Of a stretch of 64,000 nucleotides of DNA, positions 35,964 through 46,151 are shown piece by piece. Source of the stretch: Comamonadaceae bacterium (GTDB lineage Bacteria; Pseudomonadota; Gammaproteobacteria; Burkholderiales; Burkholderiaceae_C). The notes below the pieces were generated by a model. The model did not search any database. It was not told where the DNA came from and worked only from the letters and a program-made list of their open reading frames with translations. The translations under genes were made by a program, and so were the position numbers. Location of the stretch: positions 1 through 64,000 of the forward strand of contig JAACZV010000022.1 of assembly GCA_009996515.1 (NCBI GenBank), given 5' to 3'. Within the stretch, counting starts at the first letter, position 1; the number at the start of each line of letters is the position of its first letter.

Positions 35964-37769
35964 TCAGCTCGCCGCTGCCGCCTCTGTTTCCAACCCAAAC
36001 TGCATCGCCGCCAACTTCGCGTACAGCCCGCCTCGCGCCACCAGTTCGTCGTGCCGGCCTATATCCACGATGCGGCCCCCGTCCAAAACAACGATGCGAT
36101 CCGCCTTCTGGATGGTTGCCAGCCGGTGCGCGATGACCAGCGTCGTGCGGTGCTGCATGGCCGCCTCCAGCGCCGCCTGCACGACGCGCTCGCTCTCCGC
36201 GTCCAGCGCGCTGGTGGCCTCGTCCAGCAGCAGCAGCGGCGGGTTCTTCAGCATCGCGCGGGCGATGCTGATGCGCTGGCGCTGGCCGCCGGACAGGCGC
36301 ACGCCGCGTTCGCCCAGGAAGCTCTGGTAGCCCTCGGGCAGCGCGCGGATGAAGTCGTCCGCGAACGCGGCCTTGGCGGCGGCGATGACCTCGTCGTCGC
36401 TCGCGTCGGGCCGGCCGTAGCGGATGTTCTCCAGCGCGCTGGTGGAGAAGATGACGCTGTCCTGCGGCACCAGGCCGATGTTGGCGCGCAGCTGGGCCAG
36501 GCTGAGGCTCTGCGTGGGCACGCCGTTGAGCCGGATCTGGCCCGCCTGCGGGTCGTAGAAGCGCAGCAGCAGCTGGAACAGCGTGGTCTTGCCGGCGCCG
36601 CTGGGGCCCACCAGGGCCACGGTCTCGCCGGGCTGCACGGTCAGCGACACGCCGTCCAGCGCCGCGGTCAGCGGCCGCGACGGGTAGTGGAAGCGGATGG
36701 CGTCGAACTCGACGCGGCTGCCGCCCTGGGTGGTCGTCAGCGCCTGCGGCCGGGCCGGATCGGCCACCGGCGAGCGGGCCTCCATCAGCTCCACCAGCCG
36801 CTCCGTCGCGCCGGCGGCGCGCAGCACGTCGCCCCAGACCTCGGCCAGCACGGCCACGCTGCTGACCAGCAGCGTCACATAGACCACCGTCTGCCCCAGG
36901 TGGCCGGCACTGATCTTGCCGGCGATGACGGCCTGCGTGCCCTGGTACAGGCCCCACAGCATGGCGCCGAACACGGCCGTGATCAGGAAGGCGACCAGGA
37001 AGCTGCGCACCCGGGTGCGCTTGCGCGCCGTGTCGAAGGCGGCCTCGCTGGCGGCGGCGAAGCGCCGGCTCTCGGCGGCCTCCTGCGTGTAGCTCTGCAC
37101 CACGGTGACGGCGTTCAGCACCTCGGCGGCGATGGCCGAGGTGTCGGCCACGCGGTCCTGGCTGGCGCGCGACAGCTTGCGCACGCGCCGGCCGAAGTAC
37201 AGCGCCGGCGCCACCACCAGCACCAGGATGCCCAGCACCTGGCCCATCACATAGGGGTTGGTGACGACCAGCATCACCAGCGCGCCCACGCCCATCACCG
37301 TGTTGCGCAGGCCCATGGAGAGGCTGGAGCCCACCACGGTCTGCACGACGGTGGTGTCGGTCGTGATGCGGCTCAGCACCTCGCCGGTCTGCGTGGTCTC
37401 GAAGAACTCGGGGCTCTGGCGCAGCACATGCTTGTAGACGGCGTTGCGCAGGTCGGCCGTCACGCGTTCGCCCAGCCAGGTGACCATGTAGAAGCGCGAG
37501 GCCGAGAACACGCCCAGGGCGGCGCCCACGGCGAACATGGCCAGGAAATGCTCGCGCAGCGCCATCAGCCGCTCGCCAGGGTCGCCGGCCGAGAAGCCGG
37601 CGTCGATGAGGCCGCGCAGCGCCAGCGGGAAGGCCAGCGTGGCCGCCGCGGACAGCAGCAGCGCCAGCAGCGCCAGCGCGATGCGGCCGCGGTAGGGGCG
37701 CAGAAAGGGCAGCAGGCCGCTCAGCGAGCGGGCCTGCTTGGAGGCGGGGCGTTCGGTGGTGGAACTCAT
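35964..37769 (-). CDS. ABC exporter, fused membrane and ATPase domains (MsbA/LmrA-like)
   Basis: 601 residues: six-helix exporter domain over ~1-320 (RPYRGRIALALLALLLSAAATLAFPLALRG onward) and an ATPase with Walker A GPSGAGKTT, Q-loop VPQDSVIF, signature LSGGQRQRIS, Walker B LLLLDEATSALD and H-loop VIAHRLAT. Such proteins work as dimers and export lipids, peptides or drugs. The start at 37769 overlaps the DegT-like stop (ATGA), suggesting that the substrate is linked to that enzyme's product. Confidence 0.93.
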   Translation of the reverse strand: MSSTTERPASKQARSLSGLLPFLRPYRGRIALALLALLLSAAATLAFPLALRGLIDAGFSAGDPGERLMALREHFLAMFAVGAALGVFSASRFYMVTWLGERVTADLRNAVYKHVLRQSPEFFETTQTGEVLSRITTDTTVVQTVVGSSLSMGLRNTVMGVGALVMLVVTNPYVMGQVLGILVLVVAPALYFGRRVRKLSRASQDRVADTSAIAAEVLNAVTVVQSYTQEAAESRRFAAASEAAFDTARKRTRVRSFLVAFLITAVFGAMLWGLYQGTQAVIAGKISAGHLGQTVVYVTLLVSSVAVLAEVWGDVLRAAGATERLVELMEARSPVADPARPQALTTTQGGSRVEFDAIRFHYPSRPLTAALDGVSLTVQPGETVALVGPSGAGKTTLFQLLLRFYDPQAGQIRLNGVPTQSLSLAQLRANIGLVPQDSVIFSTSALENIRYGRPDASDDEVIAAAKAAFADDFIRALPEGYQSFLGERGVRLSGGQRQRISIARAMLKNPPLLLLDEATSALDAESERVVQAALEAAMQHRTTLVIAHRLATIQKADRIVVLDGGRIVDIGRHDELVARGGLYAKLAAMQFGLETEAAAAS

Positions 37770-38902
37770 GTCTTCAGGGCGTCGGTCAGGACGTCGCAAG
37801 TGCGGCTCAGCATCGCGTCGTCAAGGTCTTGGTGGCAGAGCAGTTGCAGCACATGGCGGCGCCAGCGCGCGCCATGGTCGTCGGGGAATTCAGGCACGCC
37901 GGGCCAGACGCGGTCCCAGCGGAACACCGCGCAGCCGGCCGCGCGCAGCGCCGCGTAGACCGGTTCGGGTTGGTCCACCCACAGCGGCATCACATAGGGC
38001 GCGGCCTGGGCCGGCAGGGTGCCCAGCAGCGCGCGGGCGCCGGCCAGGCCTTGGGTGCCGTCGAACAGCGCCTGGTAATGGGCGCGGCGGCGCGCGACGA
38101 TGCGCCCGCGCGGCAGGCCCAGCAGCCGGCCGGTCAGCGCCGGCGGCGCCTGCTCGCTGCGGCCCAGGTCGCAGTCGGCCAGCATGTCGGCTTCGGTCAT
38201 GTCCTGCGGCGCGGCGGCGGACGGCGCGCGCGGCGGGCCGTTCTTCAGGCGGAACAGCGCGCGCAGCGGCGTGTTGAGGCCAGCCAGCCGGCCCTGCTGG
38301 CTGCCGCGCTCCAGCAGGTCCACCCAGGCCTTGAGCTGCGCCCTGGCACCGGCCGGCCGCAGCGCCTGCGCGGGCAGCGGCCGGGCCGAGGCCAGCAGGC
38401 CGCCCTCGGCCACCGGGAAGAACTTGGACAGGCTGGCCGTCGCCAGGTCGCCCCACTGGCCCACCGGCCGCTCGCCGGCCTGGCCGAAGAAGCTGTGCGC
38501 GCAGTCCTCCACCAGCGCGATGCCGTGGGCGTCGCACCAGGCCCGCTGGGCGGCCAGCGAGCGCGGCAGGCCGAACAGCTGGGCCACGACCAGGGCCTTG
38601 GTGCCGGGCGCGGGCCTGATGGCCTCCAGCCGGGGCAGGCCGTCGGGGCCCAGCGGATAGAACTGCACCCGCGCGCCGGCCGCGCGCAGCGGCGCCACCA
38701 GCGTGGGGCAGTGGTAGCTCGGTGCCAGCACGCCGTCGCCGGCCTGCACGCCCAGCGCCTTCATGGCCGCGAACAACGCCGCGCGGCCGCTGGTCAGCAG
38801 CCGCTGGTGGGGCAGGTCGTCGACGGCGGGCAGGCCGGCGGGGCGCAGGCCCGAGAGGTTGTCCCAGCCGAAGGTGGGGCGGGTGGGTTGGCGTTGCAGC
38901 AT
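37766..38902 (-). CDS. DegT/DnrJ/EryC1-like PLP-dependent enzyme
   Basis: 378 residues. Fold-type I pattern: SGRAALFAAMKALGVQAGDGVLAPSYHCPT near the start, ALVEDCAHSFFG holding the cofactor-binding aspartate, and ATASLSKFFPVAEGG, whose lysine would bind PLP. Such enzymes usually aminate nucleotide-linked keto-sugars for surface polysaccharides. The sequence is diverged and no other sugar-nucleotide genes are near, so the substrate is open. Coupled by ATGA to the exporter. Confidence 0.82.
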   Translation of the reverse strand: MLQRQPTRPTFGWDNLSGLRPAGLPAVDDLPHQRLLTSGRAALFAAMKALGVQAGDGVLAPSYHCPTLVAPLRAAGARVQFYPLGPDGLPRLEAIRPAPGTKALVVAQLFGLPRSLAAQRAWCDAHGIALVEDCAHSFFGQAGERPVGQWGDLATASLSKFFPVAEGGLLASARPLPAQALRPAGARAQLKAWVDLLERGSQQGRLAGLNTPLRALFRLKNGPPRAPSAAAPQDMTEADMLADCDLGRSEQAPPALTGRLLGLPRGRIVARRRAHYQALFDGTQGLAGARALLGTLPAQAAPYVMPLWVDQPEPVYAALRAAGCAVFRWDRVWPGVPEFPDDHGARWRRHVLQLLCHQDLDDAMLSRTCDVLTDALKT

Positions 38903-38919
38903 GGGCCGCGCATTGTGGT

Positions 38920-39972
38920 CTACCGCAGCGGCGGTTTGCCGGCGTAGCCGGTCAGTTCCAGGTAGCCGGCGCCCAGTGGCCGGTTGCGGTCGTCGAACAG
39001 CCGGGCCGCGCCCTCCCAGTAGACCAGGCCCGAGCTGCGCCGGGCGTCGATCTCCTGCGCGTCGAAGGCGGCGCGCAGCTGCATCTCGCCGGCCGGGCTG
39101 CTCAGCCGCCAGTCCAGCGGCCAGCGCGCGCCGGTGGCGGGGCTGGTCCAGTGGCGCGTGGGCGTCATCCGCAGCTCTTCGGGCGCAAAGCTGCGGTCGG
39201 GCTGGCCGGGCGTGCGCAGGCTGCCGCCGGCCCAGGAGCGGCTGCCGTCGCGGTGGCGCAGCTGGAACAGCGTCAGCGCGCGGCCGTCCAGCAGGTTGAT
39301 GCCCAGCCAGTCCCAGCCTATGGCCTCGCCCAGCAGGCTATCGCTCCATTCATGGTCCAGCCAGGCGCGGCCGGCCAGGCTGTGGCGCTGGCCGTCCAGC
39401 ACCAGCGCGGCCTGGGTCTGCAGCTGCGGGCGGGAGTAGTAGTGGCTGAACTGCTGCGACCCGGGGCCTTTGCGCGACAGGCCAGCCTCGCCTTGCAGCA
39501 GCGGCGCGTCCGGCGCGGCCAGCTCCAGCTCCAGCGCGAAGCCGGGGCCGCCGAAGACGGCGCGGTAGCCGTCGCGTTCGCGGACCAGCGTCCAGTCGCG
39601 CAGCTTGACGTCGCAGTCGCCCACCCGGGCCTGCACGGCGCCGGGCAGGGTGCGCAGCAGGCGCTGGGCGTGGCGCTGCCGCTGCGCGCCGAGGTCGGAC
39701 AGCGCCACATGGCCCAGCAGCAGCTGCCGCGGCGCCAGCTCGCTGGCATGGTCGGCCGCGGCCGGGCCGGGCAGGCGGAAGAAGGTCAGCTGGTAGCCGT
39801 AGCGCGGCCTGAGCAGGGACTCCGCACCGTCGCGGTCGCCCAGCAGGCCGGTCAGGTACCACCACTCGATGGCCTGCTCGGGATGGGCGCCGAAGTCCTG
39901 CGGGAAGTTCAGCGCGGCGCGCACCGGCAGCGGCAGCGCGGCCAGCAGCAGCGTGCGGCGGCGCAGCGTCAT
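38920..39972 (-). CDS. AttH/CrtC-like lipocalin-fold protein, exported (COG5621 type)
   Basis: 350 residues. N-terminal signal (LRRRTLLLAALPLPVRAAL) with a double-arginine start, then FPQDFGAHPEQAIEWWYLTGLL, the hallmark of the AttH/carotenoid-hydratase-like family, and RAWLDHEWSDSLLGEAIGWDW later. Members are typically encoded with an FtsX-type permease and an ABC ATPase, as here, and are thought to take part in handling lipids or lipoproteins in the envelope. Overlaps the permease stop by ATGA. No enzymatic activity can be claimed. Confidence 0.85.
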   Translation of the reverse strand: MTLRRRTLLLAALPLPVRAALNFPQDFGAHPEQAIEWWYLTGLLGDRDGAESLLRPRYGYQLTFFRLPGPAAADHASELAPRQLLLGHVALSDLGAQRQRHAQRLLRTLPGAVQARVGDCDVKLRDWTLVRERDGYRAVFGGPGFALELELAAPDAPLLQGEAGLSRKGPGSQQFSHYYSRPQLQTQAALVLDGQRHSLAGRAWLDHEWSDSLLGEAIGWDWLGINLLDGRALTLFQLRHRDGSRSWAGGSLRTPGQPDRSFAPEELRMTPTRHWTSPATGARWPLDWRLSSPAGEMQLRAAFDAQEIDARRSSGLVYWEGAARLFDDRNRPLGAGYLELTGYAGKPPLR

Positions 39973-42524
39973 GCGTCCTCCCGCACGGCGCGCACGGCGT
40001 CGGCGCCCAGCGCGCGGCGGCCGGCCAGCAGCGAGGCGCCCACCGCCGCCGCGAAGGCCAGGCCCACCAGCGCCGCGAGGCGCGCGAGCGGCAGATGCAG
40101 GTCCATGCTCCAGTGAAAGCTCTGCGGGTTCACGACGTAGACCAGCACCACGCTCAGCCCCAGGCCCAGCGCCAGCCCGGCCAGCGCGCCGGCGCCGCCG
40201 GCGAGGCCGGCCTCCAGCAGCAGCAGCCGCAGCAGCTGGCGCCGCGACAGGCCCAGGTGGCGCAGCAGCCCGAACTCGCGCCGGCGCGCCAGCGCCTGGG
40301 CCGACTGGCTGGCGACGACGCCGAACAGGCCCACGGCCAGCGCCACGGCCTGCAGCCAGACGGTGATGGCGAAGCTGCGGTCGAAGATCTGCAGCGATAG
40401 CGCGCGCAGCTCGCCGGCGGCGGCCATCTCCACGTCCTCGCCGGCCAGCCGGCGCAGGGCCGCGCGGGCGGCGTCCAGCGCCTCACCCGGCGCCAGCCAC
40501 AGCGCGGCTTCGGTGATCGTGCCGTCGCCGCTGGCGCGGCGGTAGTCGGGCAGGGCCATCCACAGCGCCGTGCTCTGGCGCGCGTAGTCGCGCCAGACGC
40601 CGCGCACCTGCAGCCGGACGCTGCGGCCGCCGTCCACCAGCTGGGCCGTGAAGACGCGGCCCGGCACCAGCCCGTCGCGGTCGCGCCCCGCCTCGTTGAC
40701 CCAGACGGGCAGGGCGCCGTCGGCCGGCGCGCCCTGCCAGCGTTCGACCAGCGGCAGGCCGGTGGTGTCGAGGTCGCGCGCGGTCAGCGTCACCGGCTCG
40801 GCGTCCGGCGCCAGGCGCAGCCGGGCCGTGCGCTGCGGCGCGACGCGGGCGATGCCGCTCAGGCGGGGCAGGGCGTCCAGCAGCGCCGGCGACAGCGGCG
40901 CGGGCGCCCCGTCGCCGCCGCGCAGCGCGCTGCGCACATAGAGGTCGGCCGGCAGCGCCTGGTCCAGCCACTGCAGCAGCGACGCGCGGAAGCTGCCGAT
41001 CATGACCGTCATCGCGACCGCCAGCGCCAGCGCGACCAGCACGCCCGCCAGCGAGCGGCGCGCCTCGGCCGCTTGGTCGCGGCTGCGCTCGCGGGCCAGC
41101 AGCAGCAGGGGCGTGGCCGGCAGCCGCGCCAGCAGGCCGGTGAGGCCGCGCACCAGCGCCGGCACCAGCGCCAGGCCGCCCAGCAGCAGGCACAGCATGG
41201 ACAGATAGGCGCCCAGCGGCACGTCCCGCCACGGCGGCGGCAGCGCGGCCAGCAGGCCGCCCAGGGCCAGCAGGCCCGCGCCCAGTGAGGCCGGCAGGCT
41301 GCGGCTGGCGGGCAGACCCAGGCCCTTGAGCACCAGGGCCGGCGCGATGCGCCTGATCGTCAGCGCCGGCGCCAGCGCGGCTCCCAGCGCCGCGGCCAGG
41401 CCCAACGCGCCGTAGACCAGTGCCGGCAGCAGCAGCGGCTGGCCCAGCAGCAGCCGGGCGGACGACTCGCCGGCGCCGTGCAGGCCCAGGTCGCTGCCCA
41501 GCAGCCTCAGCGCACCGGCGGCGAGAGCCAGGCCCAGCGCCAGGCCCAGCGCGCTGCCGATGGCGCCGACGATGCCGCCCTCCAGCAGGATCAGCCGCCA
41601 GCGCTGGCGCGCCGACACGCCCAGCACGCCCAGCAGCGCCCATTGCGGCAGGCGCTGGGCGGTGGCCAGCGACAGCACCGCATAGACCAGGAAGCTGCCG
41701 GTGAACAGCGCCATCAGGGCCAGCAGGCCGAGGTTGACGCGGTAGGCGCGGGTCAGGTCGGCCAGCCGCGCGCCCTCGTCCTCGGGCGGCGCGGCCCGCC
41801 AGCGCTGGGGCAGGCCATCCATCCAGGCGGCGGCGTCCACGCCGGGTGCCAGCTGCACGTCGATGCGGTCCAGCGCGTCCGCGCGGCCGAACAGGGCTTG
41901 CGCGTCGGCGATGTCCATCACGCCCAGCGGCGTGTTGCCGGCGGCGATGCGGCCGCCGACGCGCAGCTCGATGTCGCGCGGCGCACCGCCGGACTGGGGC
42001 AGGCGCAGCCTCAGCCGGGTGGCGCCGGGCGGCAAATGCTGCAGCGCGGCGGCGTTCAGGTGCACGGTGCCGGGGGCCAGCAGCTCGTTGATGCCGCCCT
42101 GGACCTGCGGCGTGAGCTCGGGCGCCAGCGGCCGGCCGGCGGCGGCGGAGCCCAGCAGGGCCAGCGGGTCCAGGCCGATGAGGTGGATGGAGAGCGAGCG
42201 GTCCGGGCGCTCATCCGACCTGGCCTGGCCCGGCCACAGCGCCTGGGCCTCGACGACGGGGCTGGCGGCGCCGACCTGGGGGTCGTTGAGCAGCTCGGCG
42301 AGGTCAGCGGCGGTCAGCGCGCCGCTGCGGGCGTGCAGCACCAGGTCGGGCTGGCCGTTGACGCCGCGCGCCGCGCGCGCGAACTCGGCCAGCGCCGCGC
42401 CGTTGAGCAGATGCACGCCAAAGGCCAGCGCCACGCCCAGCATGACGGCGACCACGGCCAGCACGACGCGGGCGGGGTGCTCGCGCCAGGCGGGCCAGGT
42501 GAAGTGGCGCCAGAGGGAGGTCAT
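39969..42524 (-). CDS. ABC transporter permease with two FtsX-like domains
   Basis: 851 residues: N-terminal helix (PARVVLAVVAVMLGVALAFGVHLL), a large periplasmic domain, three-helix FtsX core (GLLALMALFTGSFLVYAVLS and following), a second helix/periplasmic/FtsX set ending LGADAVRAVREDA. This is the long MacB/LolE-related layout (COG0577/COG3127 type) used for substrate extraction in the envelope rather than transport across the membrane. Start 42524 is the first ATG with a GGAGG-type site. The partner ATPase lies upstream across a 336-base repeat-bearing gap. Confidence 0.9.
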   Translation of the reverse strand: MTSLWRHFTWPAWREHPARVVLAVVAVMLGVALAFGVHLLNGAALAEFARAARGVNGQPDLVLHARSGALTAADLAELLNDPQVGAASPVVEAQALWPGQARSDERPDRSLSIHLIGLDPLALLGSAAAGRPLAPELTPQVQGGINELLAPGTVHLNAAALQHLPPGATRLRLRLPQSGGAPRDIELRVGGRIAAGNTPLGVMDIADAQALFGRADALDRIDVQLAPGVDAAAWMDGLPQRWRAAPPEDEGARLADLTRAYRVNLGLLALMALFTGSFLVYAVLSLATAQRLPQWALLGVLGVSARQRWRLILLEGGIVGAIGSALGLALGLALAAGALRLLGSDLGLHGAGESSARLLLGQPLLLPALVYGALGLAAALGAALAPALTIRRIAPALVLKGLGLPASRSLPASLGAGLLALGGLLAALPPPWRDVPLGAYLSMLCLLLGGLALVPALVRGLTGLLARLPATPLLLLARERSRDQAAEARRSLAGVLVALALAVAMTVMIGSFRASLLQWLDQALPADLYVRSALRGGDGAPAPLSPALLDALPRLSGIARVAPQRTARLRLAPDAEPVTLTARDLDTTGLPLVERWQGAPADGALPVWVNEAGRDRDGLVPGRVFTAQLVDGGRSVRLQVRGVWRDYARQSTALWMALPDYRRASGDGTITEAALWLAPGEALDAARAALRRLAGEDVEMAAAGELRALSLQIFDRSFAITVWLQAVALAVGLFGVVASQSAQALARRREFGLLRHLGLSRRQLLRLLLLEAGLAGGAGALAGLALGLGLSVVLVYVVNPQSFHWSMDLHLPLARLAALVGLAFAAAVGASLLAGRRALGADAVRAVREDA

Positions 42525-42860
42525 GGCGGCGGGCAGGTGTTCTCGATGGGGGCGGCCAGCCGGGCATTCCGGCTGTTCGGCTGTTCCTTCACTCCCCTTT
42601 GGAGGAGCCGAGAAGCGCAGAACGCCGAGGCGCGTGCGCAGCACGCATCAATATCTGACTCCGCGTGGCTGTCTGACCGCAGTGAGCGCAGCGAACGAAG
42701 GGAGTTCCACGCGGGCCTCGGCGTTCGAGCATCGCAGGGCACCCCGAGCGCAGCGAGGGGCGACGGAACAGGGGCGACTCTTTGCCTACTTTCTGGTCGC
42801 CCAGAAAGTAGGTCGCCCGCCGGGGCGAAATCCCGGCTGGGCCTGGCCAAAAAACCAGTT
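42525..42860. repeat. Structured extragenic repeat between ABC ATPase and permease genes
   Basis: No gene; several nested inverted repeats. AACGCCGAGGC (42621-42631) pairs with GCCTCGGCGTT (42715-42725). CCGCGTGG (42661-42668) pairs with CCACGCGG (42707-42714), directly inside. GCGTGC-GCA-GCACGC (42632-42646) is a small hairpin. CCTACTTTCTGG-TCGC-CCAGAAAGTAGG (42785-42812) is a perfect 12-bp hairpin. Together a branched RNA or cruciform could form. Such GAAAGTAGG-hairpin sequences are common between genes in Burkholderiales (from memory). Confidence 0.8.
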
Positions 42861-43525
<665 letters not shown>

Positions 43526-43529
<4 letters not shown>

Positions 43530-43735
43530 GCCTTGGATTCTGGATCCTTGCGCGCCGCGCTCGCCCGGCCCTGGGGCGGCGCGAGCTTGATGCCGCGCCG
43601 CGCCAGCGCCTCGCGCAGCAGCAGCTCGGCCTGGGCGTTGGCGCTGCGCAGCTCGGCCGCGGCCAGCCGCTCGACCTCGGCCCACAGCGCGGGGTCCACG
43701 CGCAGCGGGAAGGATTTCTTGTCGGGGCTGGCCAT
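43526..43735 (-). CDS. Small ribbon-helix-helix (Arc/HicB-like) DNA-binding protein
   Basis: 69 residues: [20 protein letters not shown] gives the beta-strand and first helix, [17 protein letters not shown] the second helix of an Arc-type fold; the basic tail is disordered. It overlaps both neighbours and sits between the membrane protein and the ABC ATPase. A plausible autoregulator of the run that starts at 45149, acting at the palindrome 45176-45191; that link is inference. Confidence 0.75.
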
Positions 43736-44253
43736 CAGCGCGGCCTGTCGGGGCGTCGGGGCTGTCGACCCGGCTCGGGCCCGACGCGCGGCGGCGCCGG
43801 GAAGAGACGATAGACCTGCCAGCACCAGACGACGAACCACAGCGCCAGCGCCGCGGCGCCCAGGGGCCAGGCCGCGTCGGGCGCCTGCGGCCAGTCGGGC
43901 CGGCTGCGCAGCAGCAGCGAGACGTGGATGCCGGCAAGCAGCAGCAGCAGCTGCAGGCCCAGCACGCTGACATGCCCGCCCAGGCGGGCCAGCGTGGCCT
44001 CGCGGCGCTCGGGCGCCAGCCAGTAGTCCTTGTGGGGCAGGTTGAGCTGCTGTGGCGCGTGGCGCCCCACCCAGGTCACGAAACCGCGGCTGCACAGGCC
44101 GGCCATGGCCACGGACAACAGCATGGAGGCGAGGTAGGCGACGCGGCCGGTTTCGCGGCCGGGGTCGCCGACCTGTTCCGGCAGCCAGGGCAGCGTGGCC
44201 GCCATCAAGAGGGCGGTGAGCGGCCAGGCGAAGCGGAACAGGCGGCCCTGCAT
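43735..44253 (-). CDS. DUF1648-like small integral membrane protein
   Basis: 172 residues with about four membrane segments ([79 protein letters not shown]). The motif [21 protein letters not shown] is typical of DUF1648/SdpI-like proteins. Start 44253 is chosen for its GAGGAG site. Function unknown; it is coupled to the SPFH gene upstream (11-base gap) and the RHH gene downstream. Confidence 0.75.
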   Translation of the reverse strand: MQGRLFRFAWPLTALLMAATLPWLPEQVGDPGRETGRVAYLASMLLSVAMAGLCSRGFVTWVGRHAPQQLNLPHKDYWLAPERREATLARLGGHVSVLGLQLLLLLAGIHVSLLLRSRPDWPQAPDAAWPLGAAALALWFVVWCWQVYRLFPAPPRVGPEPGRQPRRPDRPR

Positions 44254-44264
44254 GTCGACGCTCC

Positions 44265-45149
44265 TCAGGTGTACAGCGAGCCGGTGTTGACCACGGGCTG
44301 GGTCTCGCGGTCGGAGCACAGCACCACCAGCAGGTTGCTGACCATGGCGGCGCGGCGTTCGTCGTCCAGCACGACGATCTCGCGCTCGCTCAGGCCCTTC
44401 AGCGCGGACTCCACCATCTCCACCGCGCCCTGCACGATCTTGCTGCGCGCGCTGATGATGGCCTCGGCCTGCTGGCGGCGCAGCATGACCTGGGCGATCT
44501 CGGGGGCGTAGGCGAGGTGGCTGATCTTGGCGTCCAGCACGTCCACGCCGGCGTCGGCGAAGCGGGCCTGCAGCTCGGCGCGCAGCGCCTGGGCGACCAC
44601 GTCCTGGCCGCCGCGCAGCGTCACGGCGCCCACCGCCACCTCGTCGGCCTCGTCATAGGCATAGCAGGTGGCCAGGTGGCGGATGGCGGCCTCGGCCTGC
44701 ACGCGCACATAGGCCTCGTAGTCGTCCACCTGGAACAGCGCCTGCACCGTGTCGCGCACCCGCCAGACGACGACGGCGCTGATCTCGATGGGGTTGCCGC
44801 GCTGGTCGTTGACCTTGAGCACCGGCGCGTTGAGGTTGCGGTCGCGCAGCGAGACGCGCTTCTTCACGGCCAGCGGGTTGGCCCAGCGCAGCCCGGTGCC
44901 GCGGTCGCTGCCGATGTAGGCGCCGAACAGCGTCAGCGCGGCGGCCTGGTTGGGGTTGAGCATGTACAGGCCCGCCAGCGTCAGCACGCCGGCCACGATC
45001 AGCGGCGCGCCCAGCAGCGGCGCGCCGCGCACGAGGCTGGCGCCGATGGCGATTAGCGCCAGGCCCAGCGCCACCATGGGATAGCCGTTGAGGCTGCGCG
45101 CCGCGCTCTCGCGGACGGTGGTGTCGCGCGACGGGGAGGGTGTGCTCAT
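44265..45149 (-). CDS. SPFH/band-7 domain membrane protein (slipin-like)
   Basis: 294 residues. Two N-terminal membrane segments ([40 protein letters not shown]), then an SPFH domain ([75 protein letters not shown]) and a helical tail ([24 protein letters not shown]). SPFH proteins oligomerise on membranes and organise microdomains. First gene of the minus-strand run to 35964; a perfect palindrome lies 27 bases upstream of its start. Confidence 0.9.
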   Translation of the reverse strand: MSTPSPSRDTTVRESAARSLNGYPMVALGLALIAIGASLVRGAPLLGAPLIVAGVLTLAGLYMLNPNQAAALTLFGAYIGSDRGTGLRWANPLAVKKRVSLRDRNLNAPVLKVNDQRGNPIEISAVVVWRVRDTVQALFQVDDYEAYVRVQAEAAIRHLATCYAYDEADEVAVGAVTLRGGQDVVAQALRAELQARFADAGVDVLDAKISHLAYAPEIAQVMLRRQQAEAIISARSKIVQGAVEMVESALKGLSEREIVVLDDERRAAMVSNLLVVLCSDRETQPVVNTGSLYT

Positions 45150-45175
45150 GAGGTGTCTCGCCTTAAAAGTGAATC

Positions 45176-45191
45176 AAAGTGATATCACTTT
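45176..45191. promoter_or_regulatory. Perfect palindrome AAAGTGATATCACTTT at the SPFH promoter
   Basis: A 16-bp perfect palindrome in an AT-rich patch between miaA and the SPFH gene, with a further half-site AAAAGTGA at 45164. Placed as an operator. The co-transcribed ribbon-helix-helix protein (43526-43735) is the obvious candidate to bind it. Confidence 0.65.
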
Positions 45192-45221
45192 AACGAGGTG
45201 TTCGATGCGACGCAAGAGGGT

Positions 45222-46151
45222 TCAACCGAGCAGGCGTTGCAGTCCGGCGAGCAGTTCGGCGATGGGCTGCGGGCCGTCGCAGGCGATGACGCGGCGCTGC
45301 GGCATGCTGCGCAGCCAGGTGACCTGGCGCTTGGCGAGCTGGCGGGTGGCGGCGATGCCGCGCTCGCGCAGGTCCGAGAAGTCGTTCGCGTCCAGCGCCT
45401 CCCAGGCCTGGCGGTAGCCCACGCAGCGCATGGACGGCAGCGCCAGGCTCAGGTCTCTGCGGGCGCGCAGGGCCCGCACCTCGTCGAGCAGGCCTTGTTG
45501 CAGCATCAGGTCGAAGCGCTGCGCCAGGCGCTCGTGCAGCCAGCCGCGGTCGCCGGGCTCCAGCGAGAACAGCGGCCAGTCGACGCCTTCATCGCGCGTG
45601 GCAGCGTGCAGCGCGCTGAGCGGCTGGCCGGTCAGGCGTATCACCTCGAGGGCGCGCTGGATGCGCTGGCTGTCGTTGGGGGCCAGGCGTTCGGCCGTCT
45701 GCGGGTCCAGCGCCGCCAGCTCGGCATGCAGCGCCGGCCAGCCGCGCTCGGCGGCCTCGGCGTCGATGGCGGCGCGCAGCTCGGCGTCGGCCTGGGGCAG
45801 GGCGGACAGGCCGTCGAACAGCGCCTTGAAGTACAGCATGGTGCCGCCCACCAGCAGCGGCAGCCTGCCGCGCGCCGCGATCTCGGCGGCGAGGCGCTTG
45901 GCATCGCGCACGAACTCGGCGGCCGAGTAGCTCTCGGTCGGGTCGAGGATGTCGATCAGATGGTGCGGCACGGCGGCCTGCTCGGCTGCCGTCGGCTTGG
46001 CGGTGCCGATGTCCATGCCGCGGTAGACCAGCGCCGAGTCCACGCTGATGATCTCCACCGGCAGCACCTCGGCGATCGCCAGCGCCGCCGCCGTCTTGCC
46101 GCAGCCGGTGGGGCCGGCCAGGCAGACGGGCGTGCTCAGAACCGTTCCCAT
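45222..46151 (-). CDS. miaA: tRNA dimethylallyltransferase
   Basis: Adds dimethylallyl to A37 of tRNAs that read UNN codons. 309 residues from ATG 46151 ([20 protein letters not shown]): P-loop [61 protein letters not shown] and [19 protein letters not shown]. Overlaps the pseudouridine synthase stop by 16 bases. Length is normal for the family. Confidence 0.96.
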   Translation of the reverse strand: MGTVLSTPVCLAGPTGCGKTAAALAIAEVLPVEIISVDSALVYRGMDIGTAKPTAAEQAAVPHHLIDILDPTESYSAAEFVRDAKRLAAEIAARGRLPLLVGGTMLYFKALFDGLSALPQADAELRAAIDAEAAERGWPALHAELAALDPQTAERLAPNDSQRIQRALEVIRLTGQPLSALHAATRDEGVDWPLFSLEPGDRGWLHERLAQRFDLMLQQGLLDEVRALRARRDLSLALPSMRCVGYRQAWEALDANDFSDLRERGIAATRQLAKRQVTWLRSMPQRRVIACDGPQPIAELLAGLQRLLG

